A stretch of 64,000 nucleotides of DNA from a gamma proteobacterium L18 (GCA_000497835.1 KI547165.1:439806-503805), one strand, 5' to 3'; shown: positions 51,552 through 61,777, counted from the stretch's first letter. The notes: a model not told the origin generated them from the letters alone. Numbers and translations are program-made.

Positions 51552-52574
51552 ATGACGTACAAAGTCGCTTTCAGTTTTGCCGACGGCAAGACCCTGTTCT
51601 GCAACGTGAACAACAACGAACTGCTGCTGGACGCCGCCCTGCGCAGCGGCATCACCTTGCCCATGGATTGCCGGGAGGGGGTGTGCGCCACCTGCCAGGG
51701 GCAGTGCGAGTCGGGGCAGTACACCCAGGATTACGTCGACGACGAGGCGCTGTCGGCCGCGGACCTGGCGCAGCGCAAGATGCTCAGTTGCCAGACGCGG
51801 GTGAAGTCGGACGCGGCGTTCTATTTCGATTTTGATTCCAGCCTGTGTGACAACACCGGCCCTAAGGTTTTCCAGGGCACGGTCAGCCATGTGGAGCGCG
51901 TGTCGGAAGGCACCGCCATTGTGCGCCTGGCGCTGGATGAGGCGGCCGGTGCGCTGGATTACCTGCCGGGGCAGTACGCGCGTCTGCAGATACCGGGGAC
52001 AGGCGTCAGCCGCTCGTACTCGTTCGCCAATGCGCCGGGGGGCCATAGCCTGGAGTTTCTGATCCGCTTGCTGCCCAGCGGGGCGATGAGCGATTACGTG
52101 CGTGATCGCTGCCAGGTGGGCGATGTCATCCCGTTCGAGGCGCCGCTGGGCACGTTCTACCTGCGCCATGTCGACCGGCCGCTGACCTTGGTGGCTGGGG
52201 GCACCGGGTTGTCGGCGTTTTTGGGCATGCTTGAGCAGATGGCCGCCCAGGGCGGGTGCGGGCAGCCGGTGCACCTGTATTACGGCGTGCGCACGCCGCA
52301 GGATTTATGTGAGGTGGCGCGCATTGAAGCCTTTTCCGGGCAGATCCCCGGTTTCCAGTTTATTCCGGTGATCAGTGAACGCGAGGCGGTGTGGGAGGGG
52401 CATCGCGGCTATATCGTCGACCACCTCGACGCGCGGGCGTTGAGCGAGGTGCCCAGCGATGTGTACGTCTGCGGGCCGCCGCCGATGGTGGAGTCGATCA
52501 AGGACTGGCTGCAGGCGCAGGCGCTGCCGGCGGTGCGGTTGTATTTCGAGAAATTCGCCGATAGCGGCGCGTGA
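51552..52574 (+). CDS. antC: Anthranilate 1,2-dioxygenase reductase AntC
   Basis: Electron-transfer component of 340 residues, the family length. A chloroplast-type [2Fe-2S] domain (DCREGVCATCQGQCESG, then C in LSCQTR) comes first, then an FAD domain (RSYSFAN at about 153) and an NAD domain (LVAGGTGLSAFLGMLE, VYVCGPPPMVESI). It passes electrons from NADH to AntA. The ATG at 51552 was chosen over an upstream ATG at 51534 overlapping antB. Confidence 0.93.
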   Translation: MTYKVAFSFADGKTLFCNVNNNELLLDAALRSGITLPMDCREGVCATCQGQCESGQYTQDYVDDEALSAADLAQRKMLSCQTRVKSDAAFYFDFDSSLCDNTGPKVFQGTVSHVERVSEGTAIVRLALDEAAGALDYLPGQYARLQIPGTGVSRSYSFANAPGGHSLEFLIRLLPSGAMSDYVRDRCQVGDVIPFEAPLGTFYLRHVDRPLTLVAGGTGLSAFLGMLEQMAAQGGCGQPVHLYYGVRTPQDLCEVARIEAFSGQIPGFQFIPVISEREAVWEGHRGYIVDHLDARALSEVPSDVYVCGPPPMVESIKDWLQAQALPAVRLYFEKFADSGA

Positions 52575-52654
52575 TCCGTTCCCCGACCGCGATAGCCACA
52601 ACGCCAATCCCAAGCCTTGCGGTGGTTGACAGTCACCCATCAATTATCCTTAAC

Positions 52655-52665
52655 TTGTACGACAA
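52655..52665. promoter_or_regulatory. GntR-type operator candidate TTGT-ACG-ACAA
   Basis: An inverted repeat with the TTGT-N3-ACAA core common for GntR-family regulators of sugar-acid operons, about 160 bases upstream of the MFS carrier. No regulator gene is adjacent. Confidence 0.4.
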
Positions 52666-52797
52666 CTACAGTCATCAAGCCAAGGATGTGTACATGACTC
52701 TCTCGCCTTTCTCTTAGCCACAGGGCTCGTTCCTGCAAGCCAGCTTCAACGGCTTGTATGATGTCCATAGGATGGCACTTCCCAGCGCCATCAACCC

Positions 52798-52808
52798 AAC
52801 AAGAACAA
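52798..52808 (+). promoter_or_regulatory. AANAANAA (Hfq/Crc) motif before the MFS-GH31 operon
   Basis: AACAAGAACAA contains AACAAGAA, fitting AANAANAA, 20 bases before the likely start codon. It suggests catabolite repression of the operon. Confidence 0.45.
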
Positions 52809-52828
52809 TTCGGGTAATGGGTCAGCAC

Positions 52829-54154
52829 ATGGCAATCAAACACAACGGCGCACGCGCGTCCGTCCGGCACCTGCGCTGGTGGATGCTGGGCCTGTTTCTG
52901 CTAGGCGTCACCGTCAACTACATCACGCGCAATTCCCTGGGCATTCTGGCGCCCGAGCTCAAGACCGAGCTGAACATGAGCACCCAGCAATACGCCTACG
53001 TGGTGGGCGCGTTCCAGCTGGCGTACACGTTTTTCCAGCCGCTGTGCGGCTGGCTGATCGATGTGGTGGGGCTCAAGGCCGGCTTCATGATCTGCGCCAG
53101 TGTGTGGGCGGTGGTGTGCATGATGCACGCCGGCGTCGGCAGCTGGTTGCAGTTGGCGGTGCTGCGTTTCTTCATGGGCGGCGCCGAGGCAGCTGCCACG
53201 CCAGCCACGGCCAAGACCCTGGGCGAATGGTTTCCGCGCAAGGAACGTCCCGTCGCCGCCGGCTGGGCCGGGGTGGGGTTTTCGGTGGGGGCCATGCTGG
53301 CGCCGCCGATCATCGTCGGGGCCCATGTGTACTTTGGCTGGCGCGGGGCGTTCATGTTCTCCGGGGTGCTGGCGGCAGTCTGGGTGGCGCTGTGGTGGTT
53401 TCTGTACGAGGCACCGCAGCGCCATACACGGCTCAGCGAGGGCGAGCGGGCGATGATCCTTGAGGATCAGGAACCGGAGCTGCCCAAGCAATCGCTGCCC
53501 AGCACCTTGCGCTCGGTGCTGCGCAACCGCCGCTTCTATGGCATCGCCATCCCGGCCTTCATGGCCGAGCCGGCCTGGGCCGTGCTCAGCTTCTGGGTGC
53601 CGTTGTACCTGGCCAACGAGCGTGGCATGGACCTCAAGCAAATCGCCCTGTTCGCCTGGGTGCCGTTTCTGGCGGCCGACCTGGGCAGCATCACCAGTGG
53701 CTACCTGACCCGGCTTTACACCCGCGTATTCGGTTGTTCACGGGTCAATTCGGTGGTGGCCAGTTCCGCCAGCGGCGCGGTGCTGATGGTCTCCCTGGCC
53801 TGCGTGGCGCTGACCCGCGACCCGTACGTGGCCATCGCGCTGATCTCCATCGGCGGTTTCGGCCACCAGATCATTTCCTGCATGCTCAGCGCCCTGGTGG
53901 TGGAGTCGTTCGACAAAAGCCAGATGGCCACGGTCAACGGCCTGCGCGGCTCCAGCGCCTGGATCGCCAGTTTCCTGTTCTCGCTGGTGATCGGCATGAC
54001 CACCGACACCTTCGGCTTCAACCCGATCTTTATCGCCATGGGCTTCTTCGACCTGTTGGGTTGCCTGTTCATGGTGCTGTTCATCGCCGAGCGCCGCAGC
54101 GCCCGGCCAAGCCCCTTGCCACTGCCCACCGATAACCCCGGAACTGCCTTATGA
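52829..54154 (+). CDS. MFS transporter, hexuronate (ExuT)-like
   Basis: Inner-membrane carrier of 441 residues with twelve predicted helices in the ACS family. NYITRNSLGILAPELKTELNMSTQQYAYVVGAFQLAYTF at the start and AKTLGEWFPRKERPVAAGWAGVGFSVGAML in the fourth helix match hexuronate/galactonate carriers. It should import the sugar or oligosaccharide for the GH31 enzyme, whose ATG overlaps its stop. The start is uncertain: ATG at 52829 or at 52817, neither with a strong ribosome-binding site. Confidence 0.82.
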   Translation: MAIKHNGARASVRHLRWWMLGLFLLGVTVNYITRNSLGILAPELKTELNMSTQQYAYVVGAFQLAYTFFQPLCGWLIDVVGLKAGFMICASVWAVVCMMHAGVGSWLQLAVLRFFMGGAEAAATPATAKTLGEWFPRKERPVAAGWAGVGFSVGAMLAPPIIVGAHVYFGWRGAFMFSGVLAAVWVALWWFLYEAPQRHTRLSEGERAMILEDQEPELPKQSLPSTLRSVLRNRRFYGIAIPAFMAEPAWAVLSFWVPLYLANERGMDLKQIALFAWVPFLAADLGSITSGYLTRLYTRVFGCSRVNSVVASSASGAVLMVSLACVALTRDPYVAIALISIGGFGHQIISCMLSALVVESFDKSQMATVNGLRGSSAWIASFLFSLVIGMTTDTFGFNPIFIAMGFFDLLGCLFMVLFIAERRSARPSPLPLPTDNPGTAL

Positions 54155-56517
54155 AAACCTTGAAGCATTGGACGCTGGAACACCGTGGCCCCCATCACGT
54201 GGCCCTCAAGGTCGATGACCGCCACCTGTTCTGCCTGTACGTGCTGGAGCCTGCGATGTTCCGCGTGCTGGTCAAGCGCCAGGGCGAACTGGCCCTGGAC
54301 CGCACCTGGTCGATCGCCCCTACCCAGGATGTGCCATGGGAAGGTCGCCCGCGCGAGAGCCTGGAAGGGTTCAGCCTGCCGGACTTCACCCTGGATGAAC
54401 ACGAGCACGGCCTGACCCTGGCTACTGACCGCCTGCGCGTCACCGTGCACCAGCCCTTGTGGCTGCAATGGGAGTATCGGGACGGGCAGGGCGCCTGGCA
54501 GCCCCTGGCCGACGACCGCCCCACCAGCGCCTACCTGCTGGGTGCCCAGGGCGAAGGCGTGGCGCATTATCAGCGTCGCCACGCCGATGATCGCTACTAC
54601 GGGCTGGGGGAGAAGAGCGGCGACCTGGAACGCAGCGGCCGTCGTTTCGAGATGCGCAACCTCGACGCCATGGGCTACAACGCCGCCGCCACCGACCCGC
54701 TGTACAAGCACATCCCGTTCACCATCACCCGCCGCGCCGGCGTCAGTTTCGGCCTGTTCTACGACAACCTCAGCAGCACCTGGCTGGACCTGGGCAACGA
54801 GCTGGACAACTATCATGCGCTGTACCGTCGTTATCAGGCCGAGGCCGGCGACCTGGATTACTACCTGTTCCTGGGCCCACAGGTGCTGGACGTGACCAAG
54901 GCCTTCGTGCGCCTGACCGGCAAGACTCTGTTCGGGCCCAAGTGGAGCCTGGGCTACAGCGGCTCCACCATGCATTACACCGACGCCCCGGACGCCCAAC
55001 AGCAACTGCTCAGCTTCATCGAGCTGTGCCGTCAGCACGACATCGCCTGCGATTCATTCCAGCTGTCCTCGGGCTACACCTCCATCGGCGACAAGCGCTA
55101 CGTGTTCCACTGGAACCACGACAAGGTGCCGCAACCGCGTGAACTGTCCCAGGCCTTCCACGCCGCCGGGCTGAAGCTGGCGGCCAACATCAAGCCGTGC
55201 CTGTTGCAGGACCATCCGCTGTATAACCAGGTGGCCGAGCAGGGCCTGTTCATCCGCGACTCGGAACACGACGCCCCCGAGCGCTCGGTGTTCTGGGACG
55301 ACGAAGGCTCACACCTGGACTTCACCCACCCGCAGACCATCGCCTGGTGGCAGGCCAACGTCACCACCCAGTTGCTGGAAATGGGCATCGACTCCACCTG
55401 GAACGACAACAACGAATACGAGGTGTGGGACAGCAACGCCCGCTGCCACGGCTTCGGTCGTCCCATCGCCATCAAGCACATCCGCCCGGTGATGCCGCTG
55501 CTGATGATGCGCGCCTCGCTGGAAGCCCAGCAGCGTTTCGCCCCCGACAAGCGCCCGTACCTGATCTCGCGTTCCGGCTGCGCCGGCATGCAGCGCTATG
55601 TGCAAACCTGGAGCGGCGACAACCGCACCAGCTGGCAAACCTTGCGCTACAACACGCGCATGGGCCTGGGCATGAGCCTGTCGGGGCTGTACAACGTCGG
55701 CCACGACGTGGGTGGTTTCAGCGGTGCCAAGCCGGACGCCGAGCTGTTCGTGCGCTGGGTGCAGAACGGCGTGATGCACCCGCGCTTTACCATTCATTCC
55801 TGGAATGACGACCACACCGTCAACTAGCCCTGGATGCACCCGGCCGTGACGCCGATGATTCGCGAGGCGATCAACCTGCGCTATCGCTGGCTGCCGTATT
55901 TCTACACGCTGTTCTGGCAGAGCTGCGTGGAGGACGAGCCGATGCTGCGGCCGACATTCCTGGACCATGAGGATGACCCGCTTACGTTCCAGGAGACCGA
56001 TGACTTCATGCTCGGTCGCGATGTGCTGGTGGCCAGTGTGGTGAGTCAGGGCGAGCGGAGCCGCAGCGTCTATCTGCCGAAAAATCGGCATGGCTGGTAT
56101 GACTACCACAGCGGCCAGTGGCATGCAGGCGGGCAGACCATCGTGCTGGACGCGCCGCTGGAGCGCTTGCCGTTGCTGGTGCGGGCCGGTGCGGCGCTGC
56201 CGATGTCGGGGCGTTGCGCCCATGTCGATGTGGCGCGTGATGATCAGCGCGAGCTGTTGGTGTTCGCGGTGCCGGGGCAGGGCGAGAGCAGCGGGGTGCT
56301 GTTCGAAGATGATGGGGAAAGCCGTGGTTGGGAGCAGGGCAATGCGCTGTGGATCGAGTGGACGCTGCGCAGCGATGCCCAGCGTATTGACCTGCAGATC
56401 ACCCAGCGTGGCGATTTCCGCCCGGCGTGGGCGGAGCTTGCGGTGAAGCTGAGCCAAGGTGAAACGCGGTCGCTGTTTATCAATGGCACGCCGACCGACC
56501 GGTACCACTTGCGCTAA
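54151..56517 (+). pseudogene. GH31 alpha-glycosidase interrupted by an in-frame amber codon
   Basis: Reading through one TAG at 55825-55827 gives a single 788-codon GH31 frame, the normal length for the family. The N-terminal beta domain and (beta/alpha)8 barrel are intact: nucleophile Asp419 in STWNDNNE and acid/base Asp490 in WSGDN lie before the stop; the barrel end and C-terminal beta domain (WMHPAVTPMIREAINLRYRWLPYF onward) lie after it. The flanking TVN-stop-PWMHP fits a conserved glutamate or glutamine turned to amber by one base change. A second start ATG at 55834 would give only the C-terminal 227 residues. Substrate probably an alpha-glucoside or alpha-xyloside. Confidence 0.85.
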
Positions 56518-56520
56518 CCA

Positions 56521-56602
56521 CTGTGGGACCGGGCGAAGCTCGGGAAGGGGGTGTCAGGTCATCCGCGTTGCCTGCTTCCCGAGCTTACGCCCGGTCCCAC
56601 AG
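56521..56602. repeat. REP doublet, family F
   Basis: CTGTGGGACCGGGCGAAGCT and its inverse. It separates the convergent GH31 and lldD genes by only a few bases on each side. Confidence 0.88.
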
Positions 56603-56610
56603 TACTCGGC

Positions 56611-57756
56611 TCATTCAGGGGGATCTGCCACCAACGATTCACGGGTGATTTCGCGGATGGACTTGGCACCTGTCAACACCATCGCCACACGCATTTCCTT
56701 CTCGATCAGGTCCAGCAAATTGCTCACCCCGGCGCCGCCGGCCGCCGCCAGCGCGTACATGAAGGCGCGGCCCAGCAACACCGCATCGGCGCCCAAGGCA
56801 ATCATCCGCACGATGTCCAGCCCGCTGCGAATGCCCGAGTCCGTCAGGATCGACAACTGCCCCTTGACCGCATCGGCAATGGCCGGCAAGGCGCGGGCGC
56901 TGGACAGCACGCCGTCCAATTGCCGGCCGCCGTGGTTGGACACCACGATGCCATCCGCGCCGAAGCTCACCGCATCACGGGCGTCCTGCGGGTCGAGGAT
57001 GCCCTTGATCACCATCGGCCCTTGCCAGAAGTCGCGTATCCACTCCAGGTCTTTCCAGGAAATGGACGGGTCGAAGTTGTTGCCCAGCCAGCCGATGTAA
57101 TCGGCCAGCCCCGTAGGGTTGCCACGGTAAGTTGAAATATTGCCCAGGTCATGGGGCCGCCCCAGCAAGCCCACGTCCCAGGCCCAGGCCGGGTGGGTGA
57201 CGGCTTGCAGCATGCGTCGCATCGGCGCGTTGGGGCCGCTCATGCCCGAATGCGCGTCGCGATAGCGGGCGCCGGGCACCGGCATGTCGACGGTGAAGAT
57301 CAGCGTGGTCACGCCGGCGGCCTTGGCCCGCTCCAAGGCATTCTTCATGAAGCCGCGGTCCTTGAGCACGTACAGCTGGAACCACATGGGCCGGTTGATG
57401 GCCGGCGCCACTTCTTCGATGGGGCACACCGAAACGGTGGACAGGGTGAACGGGATGCCCTTGGCGTCCGCCGCCTTGGCTGCCTGCACCTCGCCACGGC
57501 GGGCGAACATGCCGGCCAGGCCAATGGGCGCCAGGGCGGCGGGCATCGACAGGGTTTCGCCGAACAGCTGGGTTTCCAGGCTCAGCTCGGACATGTTGCG
57601 CAGCACGCGCTGGCGCAGGGCGATGTCGGCCAGGTCATCGACGTTGCGCCGCAGGGTGCGCTCGGCGTAGGCGCCGCCGTCGAGGTAGTGGAATAGGAAG
57701 GGGGGCAGTGTGCGTTGCGCCGCGGCGCGGTAGTCGGTTGAAGCCGAGATGATCAT
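56611..57756 (-). CDS. lldD: L-lactate dehydrogenase (quinone), FMN-dependent
   Basis: FMN enzyme of 381 residues, the usual LldD length, oxidising L-lactate to pyruvate and feeding electrons to the quinone pool. Features: [57 protein letters not shown], and [12 protein letters not shown] with catalytic His and Arg followed by [30 protein letters not shown]. No lactate permease or LldR regulator is adjacent, so it stands outside the usual lld operon. Related 2-hydroxyacid oxidases cannot be fully excluded. Confidence 0.88.
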   Translation of the reverse strand: MIISASTDYRAAAQRTLPPFLFHYLDGGAYAERTLRRNVDDLADIALRQRVLRNMSELSLETQLFGETLSMPAALAPIGLAGMFARRGEVQAAKAADAKGIPFTLSTVSVCPIEEVAPAINRPMWFQLYVLKDRGFMKNALERAKAAGVTTLIFTVDMPVPGARYRDAHSGMSGPNAPMRRMLQAVTHPAWAWDVGLLGRPHDLGNISTYRGNPTGLADYIGWLGNNFDPSISWKDLEWIRDFWQGPMVIKGILDPQDARDAVSFGADGIVVSNHGGRQLDGVLSSARALPAIADAVKGQLSILTDSGIRSGLDIVRMIALGADAVLLGRAFMYALAAAGGAGVSNLLDLIEKEMRVAMVLTGAKSIREITRESLVADPPE

Positions 57757-57812
57757 GGGTGCGGAGTTCCCTCAACTGCTTGTGACGCTCAGGTTAGCCT
57801 AACTTCGCCACC

Positions 57813-58004
57813 TCTGTAGCAGCGGCCGCAGGTCGCGTCACAGGCGCTGCGATTCTGCAGGTCTGACGCCGACGCCGCCTTCGGCAGCTGCTACAGGTCA
57901 GCATGGGCCACTGACATCTGTAGCAGCGGCCGCAGGTCGCGTCACAGGCGCTGCGATTCTGCAGGCTTGACGCCGACGCCGCCTTCGGCAGCTGCTACAG
58001 GTCA
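57813..58004. repeat. REP doublet, family B, tandemly duplicated
   Basis: Two 88-base copies (57813-57900 and 57917-58004), each starting TCTGTAGCAGCGGCCGCAGG and ending CTGCTACAGGTCA, are identical apart from two adjacent bases and are separated by 16 bases. They make up most of the 310-base gap before the antiporter gene; no gene is seen there. Confidence 0.9.
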
Positions 58005-58066
58005 ATACCGGGCCATGATTATTCTGCTATCCCTACTGGGTCACCTAATCCAGCGAGGAAAGCGAG

Positions 58067-59467
58067 ATGACAGGTGCAAAGAAAATGAGCGTTGTACAAC
58101 TCACGATGTTGACCGCCGTCAATATGCTCGGCTCAGGCATTGTGCTACTACCCACTAAACTGGCCGAAGTAGGCGGCATATCGATTCTATCCTGGCTGAT
58201 CACGGCTACCGGCTCACTGGCCCTGGCCTACGCCTTCGCGCGCTGCGGCATGCTGAGCCGCAAAACCGGGGGCATGGGCGGTTATGCGGAATATACGTTC
58301 GGTAAAGCCGGTAATTACATCACCAACTACACCTATGGCCTTTCGTTGTTGATCGCCAATGTGGCGATTAGTATTACAGCGGTCGGTTATATCCAGACGC
58401 TGTTTGATATAAAGCTGGACTCGTTGCAAGTTGGCCTGGCCACGATCGGCTTGTTATGGCTGACCACTTTCGCCAACTTCGGCGGTGCCAGTATTACCGG
58501 CAGGATTGGCGCGGTAACGGTGTGGGGCGTGATCGCCCCGGTGGTGCTGGTGTCCACCGTGGGCTGGTTCTGGTTTGACAGCCACACCTACGCCGCTGGC
58601 TGGAACCCCCACGACAAAACCTGGTACGACGCGGCCGGCGCCTCGGTGGCGATCACCCTGTGGGCCTTCCTGGGGCTGGAATCGGCGTGCGCCAACGGCG
58701 ACGCCGTGGAAAACCCCGAGAAGAACGTGCCCATCGCCGTGCTGGGCGGCACCCTGGGCGCGGCGGTGATCTACATCGTGTCCACCAACGTGATCGCCGG
58801 TATTGTCGACAACGCCGAGCTGGTGTCCTCCACCGCGCCATTCGGCCTGGTGTTCGCGAAGATGTTCAACCCCGCCATCGGCGACCTGGTCATGGGCCTG
58901 ATGGTGCTGGCGTGCATCGGTTCGCTGCTGGGCTGGCAGTTCACCGTGGCGCAGGTGTTCAAGAGCTCGGCGGACACCGGCTACTTCCTGCCCATCTTCG
59001 CCAAGGCCAATCAGCACGGTGTGCCGATCATCAGCATGCTGATTCTGCTGGCCATCCAGACGGCCATGGCGTTCCTGACCATCAGCCCGGACCTGGCCAA
59101 GCAGTTCGACACGCTGGTCAATCTGGCAGTGGTCACCAACCTGGTGCCGTACATCCTGTCCATGGCCACGCTGACCACGCTGCAGAAAATCTCCAACGTG
59201 CCGGCGCGACAGGCGCTGATCACCAACATCGTCGCCGGCATCGCCGCGGCCTACAGCTACCTGGCGCTGTACAGCTCCGGCGCCCAGGCGCTGATGCTGG
59301 GCGGCGTGGCCACCATCGTCGGTTACACGCTGTTCGGCTTCGTCAACACCCGACTGATCCGCCTGGAAGCGCTGAACAACAGCGTGCCCACCCAGACCGT
59401 CGCCGCCCGGCATATAGAGGGCCAGGCCATCCCGGTCAATGACCTGAACAACGAGGTAAACCCATGA
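58067..59467 (+). CDS. Amino acid/diamine antiporter (PotE/CadB type)
   Basis: Inner-membrane antiporter of 466 residues with twelve predicted helices in the APC superfamily. LTAVNMLGSGIVLLPTKLAEVGGISILSW in the first helix and GYAEYTFGKAGNYITNYTYGLSLLIANVAI match PotE and CadB, which exchange a diamine product for its precursor amino acid. The following decarboxylase gene, overlapping by ATGA, makes an exchange pair consuming a proton. In P. aeruginosa an equivalent pair surrounds ldcA (lysine to cadaverine). The exact diamine is not clear. A GAGGA lies about nine bases before the ATG. Confidence 0.83.
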   Translation: MTGAKKMSVVQLTMLTAVNMLGSGIVLLPTKLAEVGGISILSWLITATGSLALAYAFARCGMLSRKTGGMGGYAEYTFGKAGNYITNYTYGLSLLIANVAISITAVGYIQTLFDIKLDSLQVGLATIGLLWLTTFANFGGASITGRIGAVTVWGVIAPVVLVSTVGWFWFDSHTYAAGWNPHDKTWYDAAGASVAITLWAFLGLESACANGDAVENPEKNVPIAVLGGTLGAAVIYIVSTNVIAGIVDNAELVSSTAPFGLVFAKMFNPAIGDLVMGLMVLACIGSLLGWQFTVAQVFKSSADTGYFLPIFAKANQHGVPIISMLILLAIQTAMAFLTISPDLAKQFDTLVNLAVVTNLVPYILSMATLTTLQKISNVPARQALITNIVAGIAAAYSYLALYSSGAQALMLGGVATIVGYTLFGFVNTRLIRLEALNNSVPTQTVAARHIEGQAIPVNDLNNEVNP

Positions 59468-61758
59468 GCGAATTTCGACAATTGCTGGGCATGCTGGCGC
59501 TGCTGGTCAGCCCGCCGCCCGATAAACGCAGCGTGTTCGGCCGCGCCCTGAACCAGTTGATCAGCGACGTGGAGGAGCGCGCCATCAGCGTGCTGGTGTC
59601 GGAAAACCTCAACGACGCCACCTCGATCCTGCGCACCGACCCGGCCATCCAGTGCGTGCTGCTGAGCTGGGAGATGGACACCAGCGAAGGCCATCAGGCC
59701 TGCATCGACCTGCTGACCGCCCTGCGTCAGCGCAACACGCGGGTGCCGGTGTTCCTGATCAGTGATCGCAGCACGGCCTCCAGCGTGCCGCTGATCGTGA
59801 TGCAGCACGCCGATGACTTCATCTGGCTGCCGGAGGACACCAGTCGTTTCCTCAGTGGGCGCATCCTGGCAGCCATTGAGCGTTACCGCCAGGCAGTGCT
59901 GCCGCCGATGTTCGGGGCGCTGCTGCGCTTTGCCAGGTCCTATGAGTATTCCTGGCATACGCCGGGCCATGCGGGCGGCACCGCGTTTCTGAAGAGTACG
60001 GCGGGGCGGGCGTTTTACGAGTTCTTCGGAGAAAACCTGCTGCGTTCGGACCTGTCGATTTCAGTGGGCGAACTGGGCTCGCTACTCGATCACAGCGGGC
60101 CGATCGGGCAGGGCGAACGTTATGCGGCCAAGGTGTTTGGTGCGCATCGTACGTATTACGTAACCAATGGTTCTTCGATGTCCAACCGGGTGATTCTGAT
60201 GGCCAGCGTCACCCGCGACCAGATCGCCCTGTGTGACCGCAATTGCCACAAGTCCGCCGAGCACGCCATGACCCTGTCCGGCGCAATCCCCACTTATCTA
60301 GTGCCCACCCGCAACCGCTACGGGATCATCGGCCCGATCCTGCCGCAAACACTGAGCGCCGAGGGCGTGAAGCAGGCCATCGCCAACAACCCATTGGTGC
60401 ACAGCGGCATCGACCCGACGCCGGTGCACGCCATCATCACCAACTCCACCTACGACGGCCTGACCTACAACGTCACCCGTGTCGAGGGCCTGCTGGGGCA
60501 GAGCGTCGACCGCCTGCATTTCGATGAGGCCTGGTACGGCTACGCGCGCTTCAACCCGCTGTACCGTGACCGCTTCGCCATGCACGGCAGCCCGGCCGAC
60601 CACGACCCGTCCGGGCCTACGGTGTTCGCCACCCAGTCCACCCACAAACTGTTGGCGGCGTTGTCCCAGGCGTCGATGATCCATGTGCGCGACGGGCGCA
60701 ACCCGATTCCCCATGGGCGCTTCAACGAATCGTTCATGATGCATGCGTCGACCTCGCCCAACTACGCGATCATGGCCTCGTGCGATGTCAGTTCGGCGAT
60801 GATGGAGGCGCCCACCGGCGAGATCCTGACCACCGAATCCATCGAAGAGGCCATCGCCTTTCGCCAGGTGATTTCGCGCATGCACAGCGACCTGCTCAGC
60901 CACGATGACTGGTTCTTCTCGTGCTGGCAGCCGCCCAGCGTCAAGGTCGGCGGCCTGGACGTGGCGTTCCATGAAGTGGACCCGGTGCTGCTCAAAACCG
61001 AGCCGCAGTGCTGGGTGCTGCACCCCAACGCCGTGTGGCATGGCTTTGGCGACATCGAAGACGGCTACTGCATGCTCGACCCCATCAAGGTGTCGGTGCT
61101 GAGCCCCGGCATGGGTGAGGATGGCAACCTACTGGACACCGGCATTCCCGCCTGCGTGTTGACGGCTTACCTGGGCCGCCAGGGCATCGTGGTGGAGAAG
61201 ACCACCGACTTCACCATCCTGTTCCTGTTCTCCATCGGCATCACCAAGGGCAAGTGGGGCACGTTGGTGAACGCCTTGCTCGACTTCAAGCGCGATTACG
61301 ACAGCAACCTGGAGCTGGAACTGTGCCTGCCCGACCTGTTGGCGGCCCATCGGCAGCGCTATGCCGGCATGGGCCTCAAGGATTTGGCCGATGAGATATT
61401 TGCCGCCATGAAGCAGCACAAGACCACGGCCGCCATGGCGCAGGCGTTCGGGACCTTGCCCGAGGCGGTGTTCAGCCCGGTGCAGGCTTACGAGAAGCTG
61501 GTGCGCAATCAGGTGGAGCGGGTGAGCCTGGCGCACGCGGCGGGGCGGATTGCGGCCACCGGGATTGTGCCGTACCCGCCGGGTATTCCGCTGCTGATGC
61601 CGGGGGAGAAGGCGGGCGAGCTGCAAGGGCCGGTGCTGACGTACCTGCGGGCGCTGGAGGCGTTTGACCGCTCGTTCCCCGGGTTTACCCATGATACCCA
61701 CGGCATTGAGAGCGAGGAGGGTGATTATTATTTGCTGGTGCTGACCGAGCCTGCGTAG
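59464..61758 (+). CDS. Orn/Lys/Arg decarboxylase (LdcA-like)
   Basis: PLP-dependent amino acid decarboxylase of 764 residues of the fold-type I large family. An N-terminal response-regulator-like wing domain (about 1-140) precedes the PLP core, with SWHTPGHAGGTAF near 160, TNGSSMSNRVILMASVTRDQ, HFDEAWYGYARF, and TQSTHKLLAALSQ with the PLP lysine at 395. Near the C-terminus is the usual ornithine decarboxylase C domain. Length and partner antiporter are like P. aeruginosa LdcA, a lysine decarboxylase, but ornithine or arginine cannot be ruled out. Confidence 0.83.
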   Translation: MSEFRQLLGMLALLVSPPPDKRSVFGRALNQLISDVEERAISVLVSENLNDATSILRTDPAIQCVLLSWEMDTSEGHQACIDLLTALRQRNTRVPVFLISDRSTASSVPLIVMQHADDFIWLPEDTSRFLSGRILAAIERYRQAVLPPMFGALLRFARSYEYSWHTPGHAGGTAFLKSTAGRAFYEFFGENLLRSDLSISVGELGSLLDHSGPIGQGERYAAKVFGAHRTYYVTNGSSMSNRVILMASVTRDQIALCDRNCHKSAEHAMTLSGAIPTYLVPTRNRYGIIGPILPQTLSAEGVKQAIANNPLVHSGIDPTPVHAIITNSTYDGLTYNVTRVEGLLGQSVDRLHFDEAWYGYARFNPLYRDRFAMHGSPADHDPSGPTVFATQSTHKLLAALSQASMIHVRDGRNPIPHGRFNESFMMHASTSPNYAIMASCDVSSAMMEAPTGEILTTESIEEAIAFRQVISRMHSDLLSHDDWFFSCWQPPSVKVGGLDVAFHEVDPVLLKTEPQCWVLHPNAVWHGFGDIEDGYCMLDPIKVSVLSPGMGEDGNLLDTGIPACVLTAYLGRQGIVVEKTTDFTILFLFSIGITKGKWGTLVNALLDFKRDYDSNLELELCLPDLLAAHRQRYAGMGLKDLADEIFAAMKQHKTTAAMAQAFGTLPEAVFSPVQAYEKLVRNQVERVSLAHAAGRIAATGIVPYPPGIPLLMPGEKAGELQGPVLTYLRALEAFDRSFPGFTHDTHGIESEEGDYYLLVLTEPA

Positions 61759-61777
61759 CCGGCAATTGTCTTGAAAC

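Noticed and set aside
52694-52717. Seven-codon frame (MTLSPFS) as a leader peptide
   Set aside because: No ribosome-binding site, no run of regulatory codons and no attenuator hairpin after it.
55834-56517. Separate 227-codon gene after the amber codon
   Set aside because: It is in the same frame and continues the GH31 C-terminal domain; it has no own ribosome-binding site, so it is the 3' part of a broken gene.
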